Shown here piece after piece: positions 27,399 through 37,574 of a DNA stretch of 64,000 bases. Source of the DNA: Acidisoma silvae (lineage in GTDB: Bacteria > Pseudomonadota > Alphaproteobacteria > Acetobacterales > Acetobacteraceae). Both the position numbers and the translations under genes were made by a program. The notes below the pieces were generated by a model. It saw nothing but the letters and a program-made list of their open reading frames with translations, was not told the DNA's origin and did no database searches. The stretch is from the NCBI RefSeq assembly GCF_020618775.1, contig NZ_JAESVB010000018.1:1-64000 (forward strand), read 5' to 3'. The stretch's first letter is position 1. Each line of letters starts with the position of its first letter.

Positions 27399-29597
27399 AT
27401 GTATGTTGGGCAGGGCGTTGATCGGATCGACGGCAAAGCAAAGATCACGGGTGGCGCAAAATATGCGGCCGAATTTGATCTCCCTGGCACGGCTCACGCG
27501 GTCCTAGTCCAAAGCACGATCTCTGCTGGCAAGATCACAGGCTTCGACCTTGTCTTGGCGGAAGCAATGCCGGGTATTCTTGCGATCATCACGACCGACA
27601 ATGCTGAGAAACTTGGCAATCTGAAAGCCGCGCCACAAAAGGTAACCTACCCGCTACTCCAAGACAGCAACATCAAATTCAACGGTCAGCATATCGCAGT
27701 TGTTGTGGCTGACACTTTTGAACGTGCGACGGCTGCGGCTGCGGCCGTTCGCGTGAACTATCGAGCGACGAGGGCGGTCAACACGATGGATCAAGCCATT
27801 TCTCAATCCGTGACGCCGAAAGAGTTCTCCAACGGCCGCGCTAAGCCAGACAGTCAAGTTGGTGACGCTGCCCCCCTCCTCCCAGCCGGCACGCTCCGCG
27901 TCGAGCAGACTTATACAACGCCCATTGAGCACCACAATCCAATGGAGCCGCACGCTACCATTGCCAATTGGTCTGGTGGCCAGCTCACCGTCTGGACAGC
28001 AACGCAGGGTATCAGTGGCGCGCAAAAAGCCCTGTCCTCGCTCTTTGGCCTGGAGCCAAAGAGCGTCACCGTCATATGCCCTTATGTCGGCGGTGGATTT
28101 GGCAGCAAAGGCAATACCTGGCCACCGGCTGTCCTGGCAGCGATGGCGGCCCGGCGTGTCAACCGCCCCGTTAAGCTCGTCGTGACACGCGAGCAGATGT
28201 TTACTTCTAACGGCTACCGCCCCAGAACAGTGCAGCGGGTCAAGTTGGCTGCAAGCCCGGACGGCAAACTGCTTTCGGTCCGGCATGACGTAAAAACACA
28301 GACCTCCATGCCAGAGGTCGGAGAATTCGCCGAACCGTCTGCGCTTATTACGCGCATGCTCTACGAAGCTCCCAGCATTGGCACGTCGCACCGCCTCGTG
28401 CAGGTCAACCATGGCTTGCCGACCTACATGCGTGGTCCCGGCGAATCTTCCGGCGCCTTCGCTATTGAGTCTGCGATGGATGAAATGGCGGCCGCGCTCA
28501 AGATGGATCCGATTGCGTTCAGGCTCAAAAACTACGCTGAAAACGATCCGACGGCGAGGCTGCCTTTTGCCAGTAAAGCCCTTCGCGAATGCTACGCTCA
28601 AGGTGCCACAGCCTTCGGCTGGGAGAAGCGAAATCCGATACCGCGTTCCATGCGCGACGGACATCTACTTGTCGGCATGGGCATGGCCACATCCAGCTAT
28701 CCGACAAATCGTATGCCGGCCTCGGCCTCCATCCGTTTGACGGCAGATGGATCGGCATTGGTGCGCTCTGGCACCCAAGATATCGGCACCGGCACATACA
28801 CGACACTGGCGCAAGTCGCAGCAGACGAACTTGGGTTGCCCCTCAGAAAGGTCAGAACGCAATTGGGCGACAGCCGACTGCCGAGTGCTCCGGTCTCTGG
28901 TGGCTCTATGACGTCAGCAAGTGTGGTGCCTGCCGTTCAGGCCGCGGCGCAAGGCATGAAGTCACAGCTCTTCGCTTTGGCGATCAACCACGGTGGACCT
29001 CAATGGCGGGGCATTTCTCCTGAAACGCTGGCCCTTAGCGAGAGTGCTGTCATCGGCCCGACCGATCGCCTCAGCATCGCCCAGATATTTGCACGTGCGA
29101 AAATCGCCCAGTTAAATGCTACCGCTGGCGCGCATCCAGATTCGGATGCACAAAAATATTCTAAACATGCTTTTGGAGCACAATTTGCCGAAGTTCGGGT
29201 CGATCCAGACCTTGGTATCGTTCGCGTTAGCCGTTGGGTGGGCGCGTTCGACTGTGGCCGCATCTTAAATGCGAAAACGGCTAGAAGTCAGCTCATCGGC
29301 GGTATCATCTACGGCATGGGTATGGCGCTTTTTGAAGAGACGCGCGTGGACCCTAATAGCGGCCGGATTACCAACGCCAATATTTCGGACTATCTCGTGG
29401 CCGTTAATGCCGACGTCCCCGATATTGAAACAATCGTTGTCGATAGCGTCGACCCGATCAGCAATCCTCTGGGAACTAAGGGCATCGGAGAGCTTCCAAT
29501 GGTCGGCGCCGCACCCGCGATTGCGAACGCGGTCTACCATGCCACCGGCATTCGAGTGCGGGATCTACCAATCCGCATAGAGAACCTTCTGGTATGA
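27399..29597 (+). CDS. paoC: aldehyde oxidoreductase molybdenum subunit (PaoC)
   Basis: The catalytic subunit, 732 residues, binding molybdenum-MCD cofactor and oxidising aldehydes to carboxylic acids. Typical segments: YVGQGVDRIDGKAKITGGAK at the start, PYVGGGFGSKG, YMRGPGESSG, QDIGTGTYT, and the active-site Glu in GTKGIGELPMVGAAP near residue 685. The chosen ATG at 27399 has GAGG nine nt upstream; the GTG at 27393 would be too close to it. No signal peptide, as expected: it would be exported with PaoA. The maturation chaperone PaoD/XdhC is not in this window, so it must be supplied elsewhere. Confidence 0.93.
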   Translation: MYVGQGVDRIDGKAKITGGAKYAAEFDLPGTAHAVLVQSTISAGKITGFDLVLAEAMPGILAIITTDNAEKLGNLKAAPQKVTYPLLQDSNIKFNGQHIAVVVADTFERATAAAAAVRVNYRATRAVNTMDQAISQSVTPKEFSNGRAKPDSQVGDAAPLLPAGTLRVEQTYTTPIEHHNPMEPHATIANWSGGQLTVWTATQGISGAQKALSSLFGLEPKSVTVICPYVGGGFGSKGNTWPPAVLAAMAARRVNRPVKLVVTREQMFTSNGYRPRTVQRVKLAASPDGKLLSVRHDVKTQTSMPEVGEFAEPSALITRMLYEAPSIGTSHRLVQVNHGLPTYMRGPGESSGAFAIESAMDEMAAALKMDPIAFRLKNYAENDPTARLPFASKALRECYAQGATAFGWEKRNPIPRSMRDGHLLVGMGMATSSYPTNRMPASASIRLTADGSALVRSGTQDIGTGTYTTLAQVAADELGLPLRKVRTQLGDSRLPSAPVSGGSMTSASVVPAVQAAAQGMKSQLFALAINHGGPQWRGISPETLALSESAVIGPTDRLSIAQIFARAKIAQLNATAGAHPDSDAQKYSKHAFGAQFAEVRVDPDLGIVRVSRWVGAFDCGRILNAKTARSQLIGGIIYGMGMALFEETRVDPNSGRITNANISDYLVAVNADVPDIETIVVDSVDPISNPLGTKGIGELPMVGAAPAIANAVYHATGIRVRDLPIRIENLLV

Positions 29598-29811
29598 ACA
29601 CTTCGTAGCCGGCCAGATTGCAAAATGAAGCAGTTCTTCGTCGTCCCCTTAAAAATCTGTAGCTCTCAGAAAGGCCATCATACACAATAATCCTAGATCC
29701 TCAGGCGGCTAGCCAATATTTTTGAGGTCTGATCATTTCTAACCCAAGTTGGAAGCTGCACTGCAGTTTTGACAGCCGCTAAAATCAAACAAAGTGCATC
29801 GAGACATTTCC

Positions 29812-30807
29812 ATGAAATACACGAGATTTGGTCGTACTGGTTTGCATGTGTCCACTCTATGCCTTGGAACCATGACACTCGGCTTGCAATGTGACGAGGT
29901 GCAAAGTCACGCTATCCTCGATGCTGCCGCAGATGGAGGAATTGACTTCCTTGACACGGCAGATGTCTACCCATTGGGCGGAACACAAGATACGAAGGGC
30001 CGAACCGAAACCATCATCGGCGACTGGCTTTCCCGAAAGCGTCACGACTTTGTACTTGCCACCAAGTGCGTCGGTGAAATGGGCCCAAAACCTTGGGACA
30101 AGGGCATGTCTCGTAAGCATATTCTCGACGCTGTGGACGGCTCCCTTCGTCGCCTTAAGACTGACTATATCGACCTGTACCAACTTCACAGCTATGATCC
30201 CGCGACCCCCTTGGATGAAGCTCTTGAAGCTCTCGACACCATCATACGCAGCGGGAAAGCGCGTTACATCGGCGTCTCTAACTGGCCGGCTTATAAAATT
30301 GCGCGCGCCCTAGGCCGTGCTGAAGCTAGAAGCCTCTCCCGCATCGATTCCGTGCAGCCTCGCTACAATCTTCTGTTCCGTAGTTTTGAACGCGATACCC
30401 TGCCACTTTGTGCCGAAGAGCAGATTGCCGTTATCCCTTACAATCCACTTGCGGGCGGCCTTCTGACTGGAAAGCATAACCGCGCGGCGCCGCCACCCGA
30501 AGGCACGCGTTTCAAATTGGGTAGTGCTGGGTCGCGCTATCAAGACCGATACTGGCAGGAGCAAGCGTTTGACGCTGTGGAAGCCCTTCGCTCCGTCGCG
30601 AAGGAAGCCGGATTGAGCATGTCAACTATGGCAATGCGGTGGGTGCTCTCCAATCCAGCAATTACGTCGCCCATCATCGGAGCCAGCCGGCCTGACCAGC
30701 TTGCCGACAGCTTGGCAGCAGCTGAACAGGGGCCACTTTCGTCTGATCTTAAAATTAGATTGGACGAAATTACGCATAGTTGGCGGGCAGTTGACGTCGA
30801 GCGGTAA
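29812..30807 (+). CDS. aldo/keto reductase
   Basis: A 331-residue NADPH-dependent aldo/keto reductase with a TIM-barrel fold. The catalytic tetrad is visible: Asp48 and Tyr53 in FLDTADVY, Lys in LATKCVG (about 84) and His in LYQLHSYD (about 120). The C-terminal cofactor segment SPIIGASRPDQL is typical of the YajO/Tas-like group. The start is taken as the ATG at 29812 before KYTRFGRTG rather than the GTG at 29794. It lies 215 nt behind paoC in the same direction; a joint role in aldehyde handling is plausible but the substrate is unknown. Confidence 0.9.
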   Translation: MKYTRFGRTGLHVSTLCLGTMTLGLQCDEVQSHAILDAAADGGIDFLDTADVYPLGGTQDTKGRTETIIGDWLSRKRHDFVLATKCVGEMGPKPWDKGMSRKHILDAVDGSLRRLKTDYIDLYQLHSYDPATPLDEALEALDTIIRSGKARYIGVSNWPAYKIARALGRAEARSLSRIDSVQPRYNLLFRSFERDTLPLCAEEQIAVIPYNPLAGGLLTGKHNRAAPPPEGTRFKLGSAGSRYQDRYWQEQAFDAVEALRSVAKEAGLSMSTMAMRWVLSNPAITSPIIGASRPDQLADSLAAAEQGPLSSDLKIRLDEITHSWRAVDVER

Positions 30808-31075
30808 CCATGTGCCGCTGGCAAATTCGTTAAAATTAAAATCAACATGCAGGTTGCTTTGTGCCGCTCCCATATTCCTGTAGCAGGTTTCGTATGAGGC
30901 AAAACTGATGACTCGTCGAGCATTCTCCGGTCACCCGTTGAGAGAACATTTCAAAATCCCGAGATCGCAATCAATCTGGTCTGCCAAACTGTCAGAACGT
31001 ATTTTTAGGCTCGTTCCTTTGAAAAGATCAAAGAATGGGCCAATCACTCAATGGCCTTACTAACAAGGAACAACC

Positions 31076-31852
31076 ATGAACCTCGAGTTATCTGGAAAAA
31101 TAGTTCTCATCACAGGTGGGTCGAAAGGCATCGGCCTTGCCTGTGCTCAAGCTTTTCAGGCCGAAGGGGCGCGTGTATCTATCGTGTCTCGCCAAGAGGA
31201 AAATATTGCCCGCGCGCGCAACGTCCTGGGCGACGTATTAGGCATTTGTGCCGACCTATCGAACCCTCTAGAAGCCGCTCGGATGGTGGATCGAGTAGAA
31301 CATGAGTTAGGCCCGGTCGACATACTGGTGAACTCAGCCGGCGGCGCCAAACGAACTCCTCCGAGTGAATTGACACCAGAGATTTGGCACGCCGCCATGG
31401 ATGCGAAATACTTCACCTATATAAATGTGATAGACCCGCTGTTAAAGCTCATGGCAGAGCGAAAATCTGGCGTCGTAGTCAATGTCATTGGGAACGGAGG
31501 AAAGATTGCGTCGGCAATCCACCTGCCCGGTGGTGCCGCAAACGCGGCGCTTATGTTGGCTACTGCAGGTCTTGCTACCGCGTACGCTAGCCACGGAATT
31601 CGTGTAGTTGGCGTAAATCCCGGACTAACCGATACTGACCGGGTAGCAGAAGGAATGGCCTCAGACGCGCGAGCGGGGGGAATCTCGGCCGCAGAAGCGT
31701 TAGATCGTGCAATTGCCAAAATACCGCTAGGGCGTATGGCGGCTCCCTCGGAAATTGCAGATGTCGTGGTGTTTCTCGCCTCGAAACGGGCCAGCTATGT
31801 CACAGGCGTAAATATAACTATGGATGGTGCCGTCTTCGCGTCGGTAACGTAA
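31076..31852 (+). CDS. SDR-family protein lacking the Ser-Tyr-Lys triad
   Basis: A 258-residue classical-length short-chain dehydrogenase/reductase. The Rossmann motif TGGSKGIG is at residues 13-20 and NSAGG near 85. The usual catalytic residues are absent: the Ser position reads VNVIGNGGK and the YxxxK motif is replaced by PGGAANAAL (about 151-159), so Tyr is Gly and Lys is Asn. I recall a bacterial SDR subgroup with this same GGAAN substitution, so it may be a stable feature. The C-terminal RMAAPSEIADVVVFLAS and VTGVNITMDGA segments are normal. The start ATG has AAGGA nine nt upstream. Confidence 0.88.
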   Translation: MNLELSGKIVLITGGSKGIGLACAQAFQAEGARVSIVSRQEENIARARNVLGDVLGICADLSNPLEAARMVDRVEHELGPVDILVNSAGGAKRTPPSELTPEIWHAAMDAKYFTYINVIDPLLKLMAERKSGVVVNVIGNGGKIASAIHLPGGAANAALMLATAGLATAYASHGIRVVGVNPGLTDTDRVAEGMASDARAGGISAAEALDRAIAKIPLGRMAAPSEIADVVVFLASKRASYVTGVNITMDGAVFASVT

Positions 31853-31904
31853 TGGTGTGTAACGAATAAATGCCTATAGCTCCGCATGTAATGCAAAAGA
31901 TGGT

Positions 31905-31985
31905 ACGGTGGCACTCGATTACGAGCGGCCCGAGATTCTGAACGTTCTGCCAGACCGTTAGCTAGAAGCATTGGCTCAAATGTTT
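31905..31985 (+). pseudogene. tiny ISL3-transposase relic
   Basis: A short frame reads TVALDYERPEILNVLPDR, an in-frame TAG, then LEALAQM. This matches the strand after the first catalytic Asp in ISL3 transposases (compare TVLVDLETNKVIDLLPDR in the element at 51-1703). It is isolated and very short, so chance is possible. Confidence 0.35.
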
Positions 31986-32122
31986 ATTTAAAGCCTGACC
32001 GCACGAAATTAACGTTCGCTCATGATATTGGTAGCATATCCATATTCTCTCAAGCTGTCCGAATGCGGGCCGACGCCGGCAACGGTGCGGTTCATCGCTT
32101 GCAACCGCCAACTCATCCGCGG

Positions 32123-33346
32123 CTACTGCGCGCGGTTGGCGACCTTTACCGCGTCACCCGCGCTTAGCCATTCTGGAGGGCTATCAATAAGCCTGTCTGA
32201 AAGCGACAGACCGCTCAAGACTTCGGCCTGATCGCCGAGATCGCGCCCGAGCGTCACGGTTTGGAATTTTACCTTATCCCCGTTGCCGAGCAAGGCGACG
32301 CGCACGCCATTGGCGTCGAGCACAAGCGCCGTCGCCGGAACGCGAAGAACATGCGAAGCCGCCGGCAGGGTGAAAGAGACTTCGGTAAATGTGCCGGGCC
32401 AGAGCTTGTCATCCTGATTATCTGCCTGCAACTCGACCTGCACAGTGCGAGATGCCTCATCGAATGCGTTTGCGGTCGTCACTAGCTTCGCTCTGAAAGT
32501 CTCATCGGGATATTGCGGCAAGCTTAGCGTTGCACCCAGCCCTGGCTGCATCTTGGATGCAAAGGCCTGTGGCACCTGAACGTAAATCCGCACCTTTTGC
32601 ACGTCCGAGACCTGAAACAGCGCGGAACCGGCGCTTCCCGCGGAGACGAGATCGCCGATATCGACACGCCGCGCCGTCACGATACCATCAAACGGCGCGA
32701 CGATATTCTTGTAGCGCTGAAAAGCTTCCAACTGCCCGACATTCGCCTGGGCCGCCTGCACCGCCGCCTGTTTCGCGATCGCGTCGGATATCTTCTCGTT
32801 CTGATCTTGCAGGGAAACGGTCTGGGACTTCAGAAGCTGAGACCAACGGTTTGCCGTAACCGTAGCTAACTGTTCTCCCGCGACGGCGCTTGCGAGGTTA
32901 GCCTGAGCCTGAATGAGCTGCTGATCGAGATCAGGCGTATCGATCCTTGCCAGCACCTCACCCTTGGTCACATGGGCGCCGATATCTGTGCTCCAGGACT
33001 TCACGTAGCCGGTGACGCGTGGGTAAATTGGTGCAGCGTAGTATGCTTGTATGGTGCCCGGCAGTGTAATCTGGCGTTCCTGTTCGTCGGCCTTAGGTTC
33101 GACCAGGGCGACCGTCGGCACCGCCTGGGCATTCGTCCAGACAGCCAGTGCCGTTTCAGTATGCGCACGGGCTGAAATTCCCCGCACAACGAGGAGAACG
33201 GCACCGACCACTATGATGATGCCGGTGACGCCGACCCACCAGGGACGAATGGTCCGTACGGGTGCGTCTGCTGCACCATGCGGGTCGGACTGTGCTTTGG
33301 AAAACCCGCCGACATCGTCCGGATCGGGGGATGGGTGTTGGGACAT
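32123..33346 (-). CDS. RND efflux periplasmic adaptor (HlyD/MFP family)
   Basis: A 407-residue membrane-fusion protein that joins an RND pump to an outer-membrane channel. One transmembrane helix near residues 38-58 anchors it; then come the lipoyl half-motifs (GTIQAYYAAPIYPRVTGYVK and APFDGIVTARRVDIGDLVSA), a helical hairpin between them (about 140-200) and beta-barrel domains to the end. It starts 22 nt downstream of the pump gene's stop, so the two form an operon in the order pump-adaptor. No TolC-type gene is present. Because the pump gene has an internal stop, the adaptor may currently lack its partner. Confidence 0.9.
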   Translation of the reverse strand: MSQHPSPDPDDVGGFSKAQSDPHGAADAPVRTIRPWWVGVTGIIIVVGAVLLVVRGISARAHTETALAVWTNAQAVPTVALVEPKADEQERQITLPGTIQAYYAAPIYPRVTGYVKSWSTDIGAHVTKGEVLARIDTPDLDQQLIQAQANLASAVAGEQLATVTANRWSQLLKSQTVSLQDQNEKISDAIAKQAAVQAAQANVGQLEAFQRYKNIVAPFDGIVTARRVDIGDLVSAGSAGSALFQVSDVQKVRIYVQVPQAFASKMQPGLGATLSLPQYPDETFRAKLVTTANAFDEASRTVQVELQADNQDDKLWPGTFTEVSFTLPAASHVLRVPATALVLDANGVRVALLGNGDKVKFQTVTLGRDLGDQAEVLSGLSLSDRLIDSPPEWLSAGDAVKVANRAQ

Positions 33347-33368
33347 GAGAACTCCGTTCTCGCCGAAA

Positions 33369-36300
33369 TCAAATGGGACGCGCCGCAGCCATCGCGCCCG
33401 TCGGGGCTTTCAGATGGTCGCGTGCGTGGACAAGAGAGAAGACAAGGGGAACGAAGAACAGGGTCGCACATGTCGCGAAGATCAGGCCACCGATCACGGC
33501 CCGCCCGAGCGGTGCGTTCTGCCCCGGTTCAAGCGCCATCGGTGCCATGCCGATGATCATGGCCAACGCCGTCATCAGAACGGGGCGAAAGCGGGTGCTT
33601 CCCGCCTCCATGACAGCCTGCACGGAGTTGCGGCCAGCCGCCAGCCGTTCCCGGGCAAAACTGATGACCAAAATACTGTTCGCGGTCGCTACCCCCATGC
33701 ACATGATAGCGCCGGTCAACGCAGGCACTGACAGCGTCGTGCCGGTTACGAACAGCATCCAGACGATGCCAGCCAGTGCAAAAGGCAGCGCGAGCACGAT
33801 GACGAAAGGATCGATCCAGGACTGGAAGGTCACGACGATCAAGAGGTAGATCAACACGATAGCGAAGCCGAGGCCGTAATAGAGCTGCGCCTAGGCGCTG
33901 GCCATGGTGCTGACCTGCCCGAGGAGACTGACGGAGGTCGCACGCGGCAGGTCATGCGCCGTCTCGGCCAGGACTTGGCGAATGTCGCCCGCAATGGCAC
34001 CCAGATCGCGCCCTTGCGGAGTGGCGTAGATATCGATGACCGGCCGCGTATTGTAATGCGTGACAACCGCATCGGTGGGTCCCGGCTGAATTGTTGCCAG
34101 TCCGCCGAGCAATTGGGTGGAGCCGCCGGCACGAAGCGGCAGATTGTCGAGGTCGCCCAGTGAACTCATGGCGTATTGCGGGGTCTGCACGGCGACTGGG
34201 TAGGACACGCCGGTATTTGGATTGAGCCAGTAGATCGGCGTCGTTTGCGTGCTGCCGCCAAGCGTATCCAGCATATTGGTGGCAGCATTGCCTTCCGTCA
34301 CCCCGACCAAACCGGCGAAGGTGCGGTTCAACGCGACATTAAGCGTCGGCGTCTGAAAGGCTTGCTGGATGCGCGCATCGGCAACGCCCGGAATGCGCCG
34401 CAGCCTTGCCAGAACTTGGTCGGCATAGGCACGGCTCGTCGTCAGGTTATTGCCGACAATCTGCACATCGATCGGAGCGGGCAGGCCGAAATTCAGGATT
34501 TGCGTGACGATATCGGCGGGCAGGAACGAGAAGACTGTGCCGGGATAGTCCACCGGCAACTTCTCGCGCAGCATTTTGACGATATCCGCCGTTGGTTGGT
34601 GCTGGCCTTTTAGCGTGATCAGCACATCGGCATCCGCGACGCTGACAGTGCCGGAATTGCCGTAAGAGAGGTTGATGCCGCTGATCGGCAGACCGATGTT
34701 ATTGACGATGCTGCCGATCTGGTCCGACGGCAGCGAGGCGCGAATGGTCCGCGTCACTTGTTCGATCAGGGCCGTCACGGCTTCGATCCTGGTGCCGGTC
34801 TGCGCCCGCACATGCAATTTTATTTCCCCAGAATCGATATCCGGAAAGAAATTCTGGCCGAGATAAGGCACGAGCCCCGCAGACAGGACGATGACGGTGA
34901 AGAAGCCACCGATCACCAGCAGCCGGGTACGGAGCGCCAGAGCAAGCATACCGCGGTAAAGGCCGCGGATGAATTCAAAACCCTGTTCGAACTTCTGCTG
35001 GAACAGTATGAACGGATTGCCGCCCGCCGCCTTCTTCACGCCATGCGGCTGGCCCATCGCGTCGCGCAGCAGAAAATTCGCCATGGTCGGCACCAGCGTG
35101 CGCGACAAGACATAGGAACTGATCATCGCGAAGACGACGGCTTCGGCGAGTGGGCGGAAGAGATAGCCGGCAACCCCTCCGAGACCGAACATCGGTGTAA
35201 AGGCGATCGTGATGCAGAGCAGTGAGACGGTGGCCGGCAGCACAATCTGCTGGGCTCCATCCATAATGGCCGGCTCTATCTTCTTGCCCTGCTCCAGATG
35301 AAAATTGATATTCTCGATGGTAACGGTTGCATCGTCGACGAGAATGCCGACGGCAAGTGCCAATCCTCCCAAGGTCATGACATTGATCGTCTCACCCAGT
35401 AACGACAGGATGGTGATCGAACTCATAATAGCGAGGGGGATTGAGACCGTTATAATGAGAGTCGAGCGCCAGCTTCCAAGGAAGAGCAATATCATAATCG
35501 CGGTTAGCCCGGCAGCGATCACACCTTCCCGGATGACCGCCGTGACGGATTCTTTAACAAAGATCGACTGATCGCCCACGGCGCGCATGTCAACGCCGGG
35601 GGGAAGAAGCTGCGACACCTGGGGAAGAAGTTTTTTAACGCCCGCGATGATCGCAAGTGTGGAGACCGAGCCATTTTTGAGCACGGTCATGAGCACGCCG
35701 GGCTTGCCGTCCAACTCGACACGATTGGTTTGCGGTGGACTGCCATCATAAACGGTGCCAACGTCACGCATATAGATCAACGTGCCATGCGCCACCTTGA
35801 TTGGCAGCTCGCTGAACGATGCCATGCGCAAGGGCGAGTCGTTGAGCGACACCGTATATTCGAACTTCCCAATCTTTTCGGTGCCCGCAGGCGTGATCAA
35901 ATTCTGCGAGGTCAGTGCGTTCACCACATCACCGGCCGACATCCCGTAGGATTGCAGCGCCTGCTGGTTCAGGTCGATCTGCAACTGCCGCGCTGCGCCG
36001 CCGTAGGGTGCCGGGATGGCCGAACCCTGCACCGTGGTGATCTGAGGGCGGATAAAATTCTGCGCGAGGTCATTTAACCTGGTCTGGGAGTAGCGGTCGC
36101 TCGACAATGCCAACTGAATAATCGGCACGCTGGACGCATTATAGCTGAGAATAATCGGAGGCGTGATACCTGCCGGCATTTGCTTCAAGACTGTCTGAGA
36201 AATCGCCGTGACTTGAGCTAGGGCCGTATTGATATTGACATTGGGCTGAAAGAAAATTTTGACGATGCCATAGCCAGCTAAAGACTGGCTTTCGATATGC

Positions 36301-36581
36301 TGGATGTCATTAACGGTCGTCGTAAGCGAACGCTCATAAATCGACACAACCCGCCCAGCCATGCCGTCCGGCGACAAGCCCGTGTAACTCCAGACTGCAC
36401 TGACGACGGGAATGCCGATATCAGGAAAAATGTCGACCGGTGTACGGATAGCCGATATCACGCCAAAAATCATGATGAGGATCGCCATCACGACAAACGT
36501 GTAAGGCTTGCTCAGCGCTATTCGTACGATCGCGATCAAGATTGAACCCTTGTTATCGGGCCGCGGCACTTCACTGAGCAT
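33369..36581 (-). pseudogene. RND efflux pump permease with one internal stop
   Basis: A 1070-codon frame for an inner-membrane resistance-nodulation-division pump, complete except for one TAG at 33891-33893 that ends the protein at residue 896. The first part shows TM1, the periplasmic pore domain, GILVDDATVTIENINFHLE in TM4 with the proton-relay Asp pair, and the second periplasmic domain. The part after the stop (AQLYYGLGFAIVLIYLLIVV to the C-terminus, TM8-TM12) is still protein-like and in frame. The truncated product would lack about five helices and should not pump. The single change suggests recent loss or a sequencing error. Confidence 0.88.
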
Positions 36582-36798
36582 TTAGCTCAGACGTGTCACC
36601 TCCCAGTCGCTTCCTGCCGTTGTTGTAAGAGGAAGCCAATGCAACAGGAACGGGATTTTTGTTACCATACGTCACAAGCACTGCTTATGCCCAAAACCAA
36701 AATTTGTGTGGGCAGAAAAACTTAAGGTGTCGCTTTACGCCCGACGCGACCAAGTCTAGTTCTGGCCAAAATATTCTCCACCCTTTTGTCCAGAAATA

Positions 36799-36960
36799 GC
36801 TCGACATGGTGCTGGCAAGCGTACCGGGCTTAGGGACAATTACGGCTTATGCCTTGATAGCCCATTTGCCTGAGTTGGATCGATGAAGGAAGGCCAGGCC
36901 GTAGCTCTCGTCGGCTGGGCTCCTATGAAACAACAGTCTGGGATGACACATTTTCGCCCG
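36799..36960 (+). pseudogene. IS110-family transposase relic
   Basis: A piece of the C-terminal Transposase_20 domain: LASVPGLGTITAYALIAHLP followed by ELDR and a stop, then in the neighbouring frame EGQAVALVGWAPMKQQSG. These correspond to the VPGIG...TA and ALVGxAP blocks of IS110 proteins. At least one frameshift; the N-terminal DEDD domain is missing. Confidence 0.65.
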
Positions 36961-37503
36961 CCCTACAGCCAGCGGCAAACATGGGAAAACTGCGATCCCC
37001 GCCGCATGCGAAAGCTCGCGGTCTTCGCTAAAGACGTATTCCGAGATAGACGCTTGACGAAACCGTTTTGATCAAAACTGATATTCCTGAGAGTGCCATT
37101 AAGATCACGGCGCAGACTCAACGGCACAAGGCGGCACTCCCGGGCTTTCATTTACCCACATTGTCTCGGTATGTCTGCAGCCAACCGTATATCGCAGAGG
37201 CAGGACAGCCCGCGCGATGAGACGACATTGCCTGGCGGTAGTTCGCTCGCTCGAAAAAAAGATAGCCCGCCAGCCAGGCGATTTGGTTAGGTATTAGGAC
37301 AAGCTTTGCGCAGAGTGTGATTGTGCCGGTGGAGCCTGCCGACCTCAATCGTCTCCATGTCTTCCCTGCCGGTTTTGGCCTCGAGCCTGAGCTCCCACAG
37401 CATGACTGCCGCCATATCGCCGAAAGCCGCCATCTTCCTGGCCCGGCGGCATTCTGACCAGAATTTTTCCACTCCCCCTTCCCACTCCCGTTAGGACCTT
37501 CGC
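36961..37503. other. IS-relic region, no gene supported
   Basis: Continuation of the IS110 relic followed by sequence with open frames in several phases. One minus-strand frame (37287-37472) starts MEKFWSECRRARKMAAFGD but I cannot link it to a family. Nothing else supported. Confidence 0.3.
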
Positions 37504-37574
37504 TCAGGCCATGTCCTTCGCCACCGGTCCGTTCTTCCCTGGACCTTTGCGAACTTCTCCAGCCGTTGTTCCAG

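Noticed and set aside
27654-28664. 336-codon minus-strand open frame
   Set aside because: It lies entirely antisense to paoC, whose frame has clear family motifs; the antisense protein has none.
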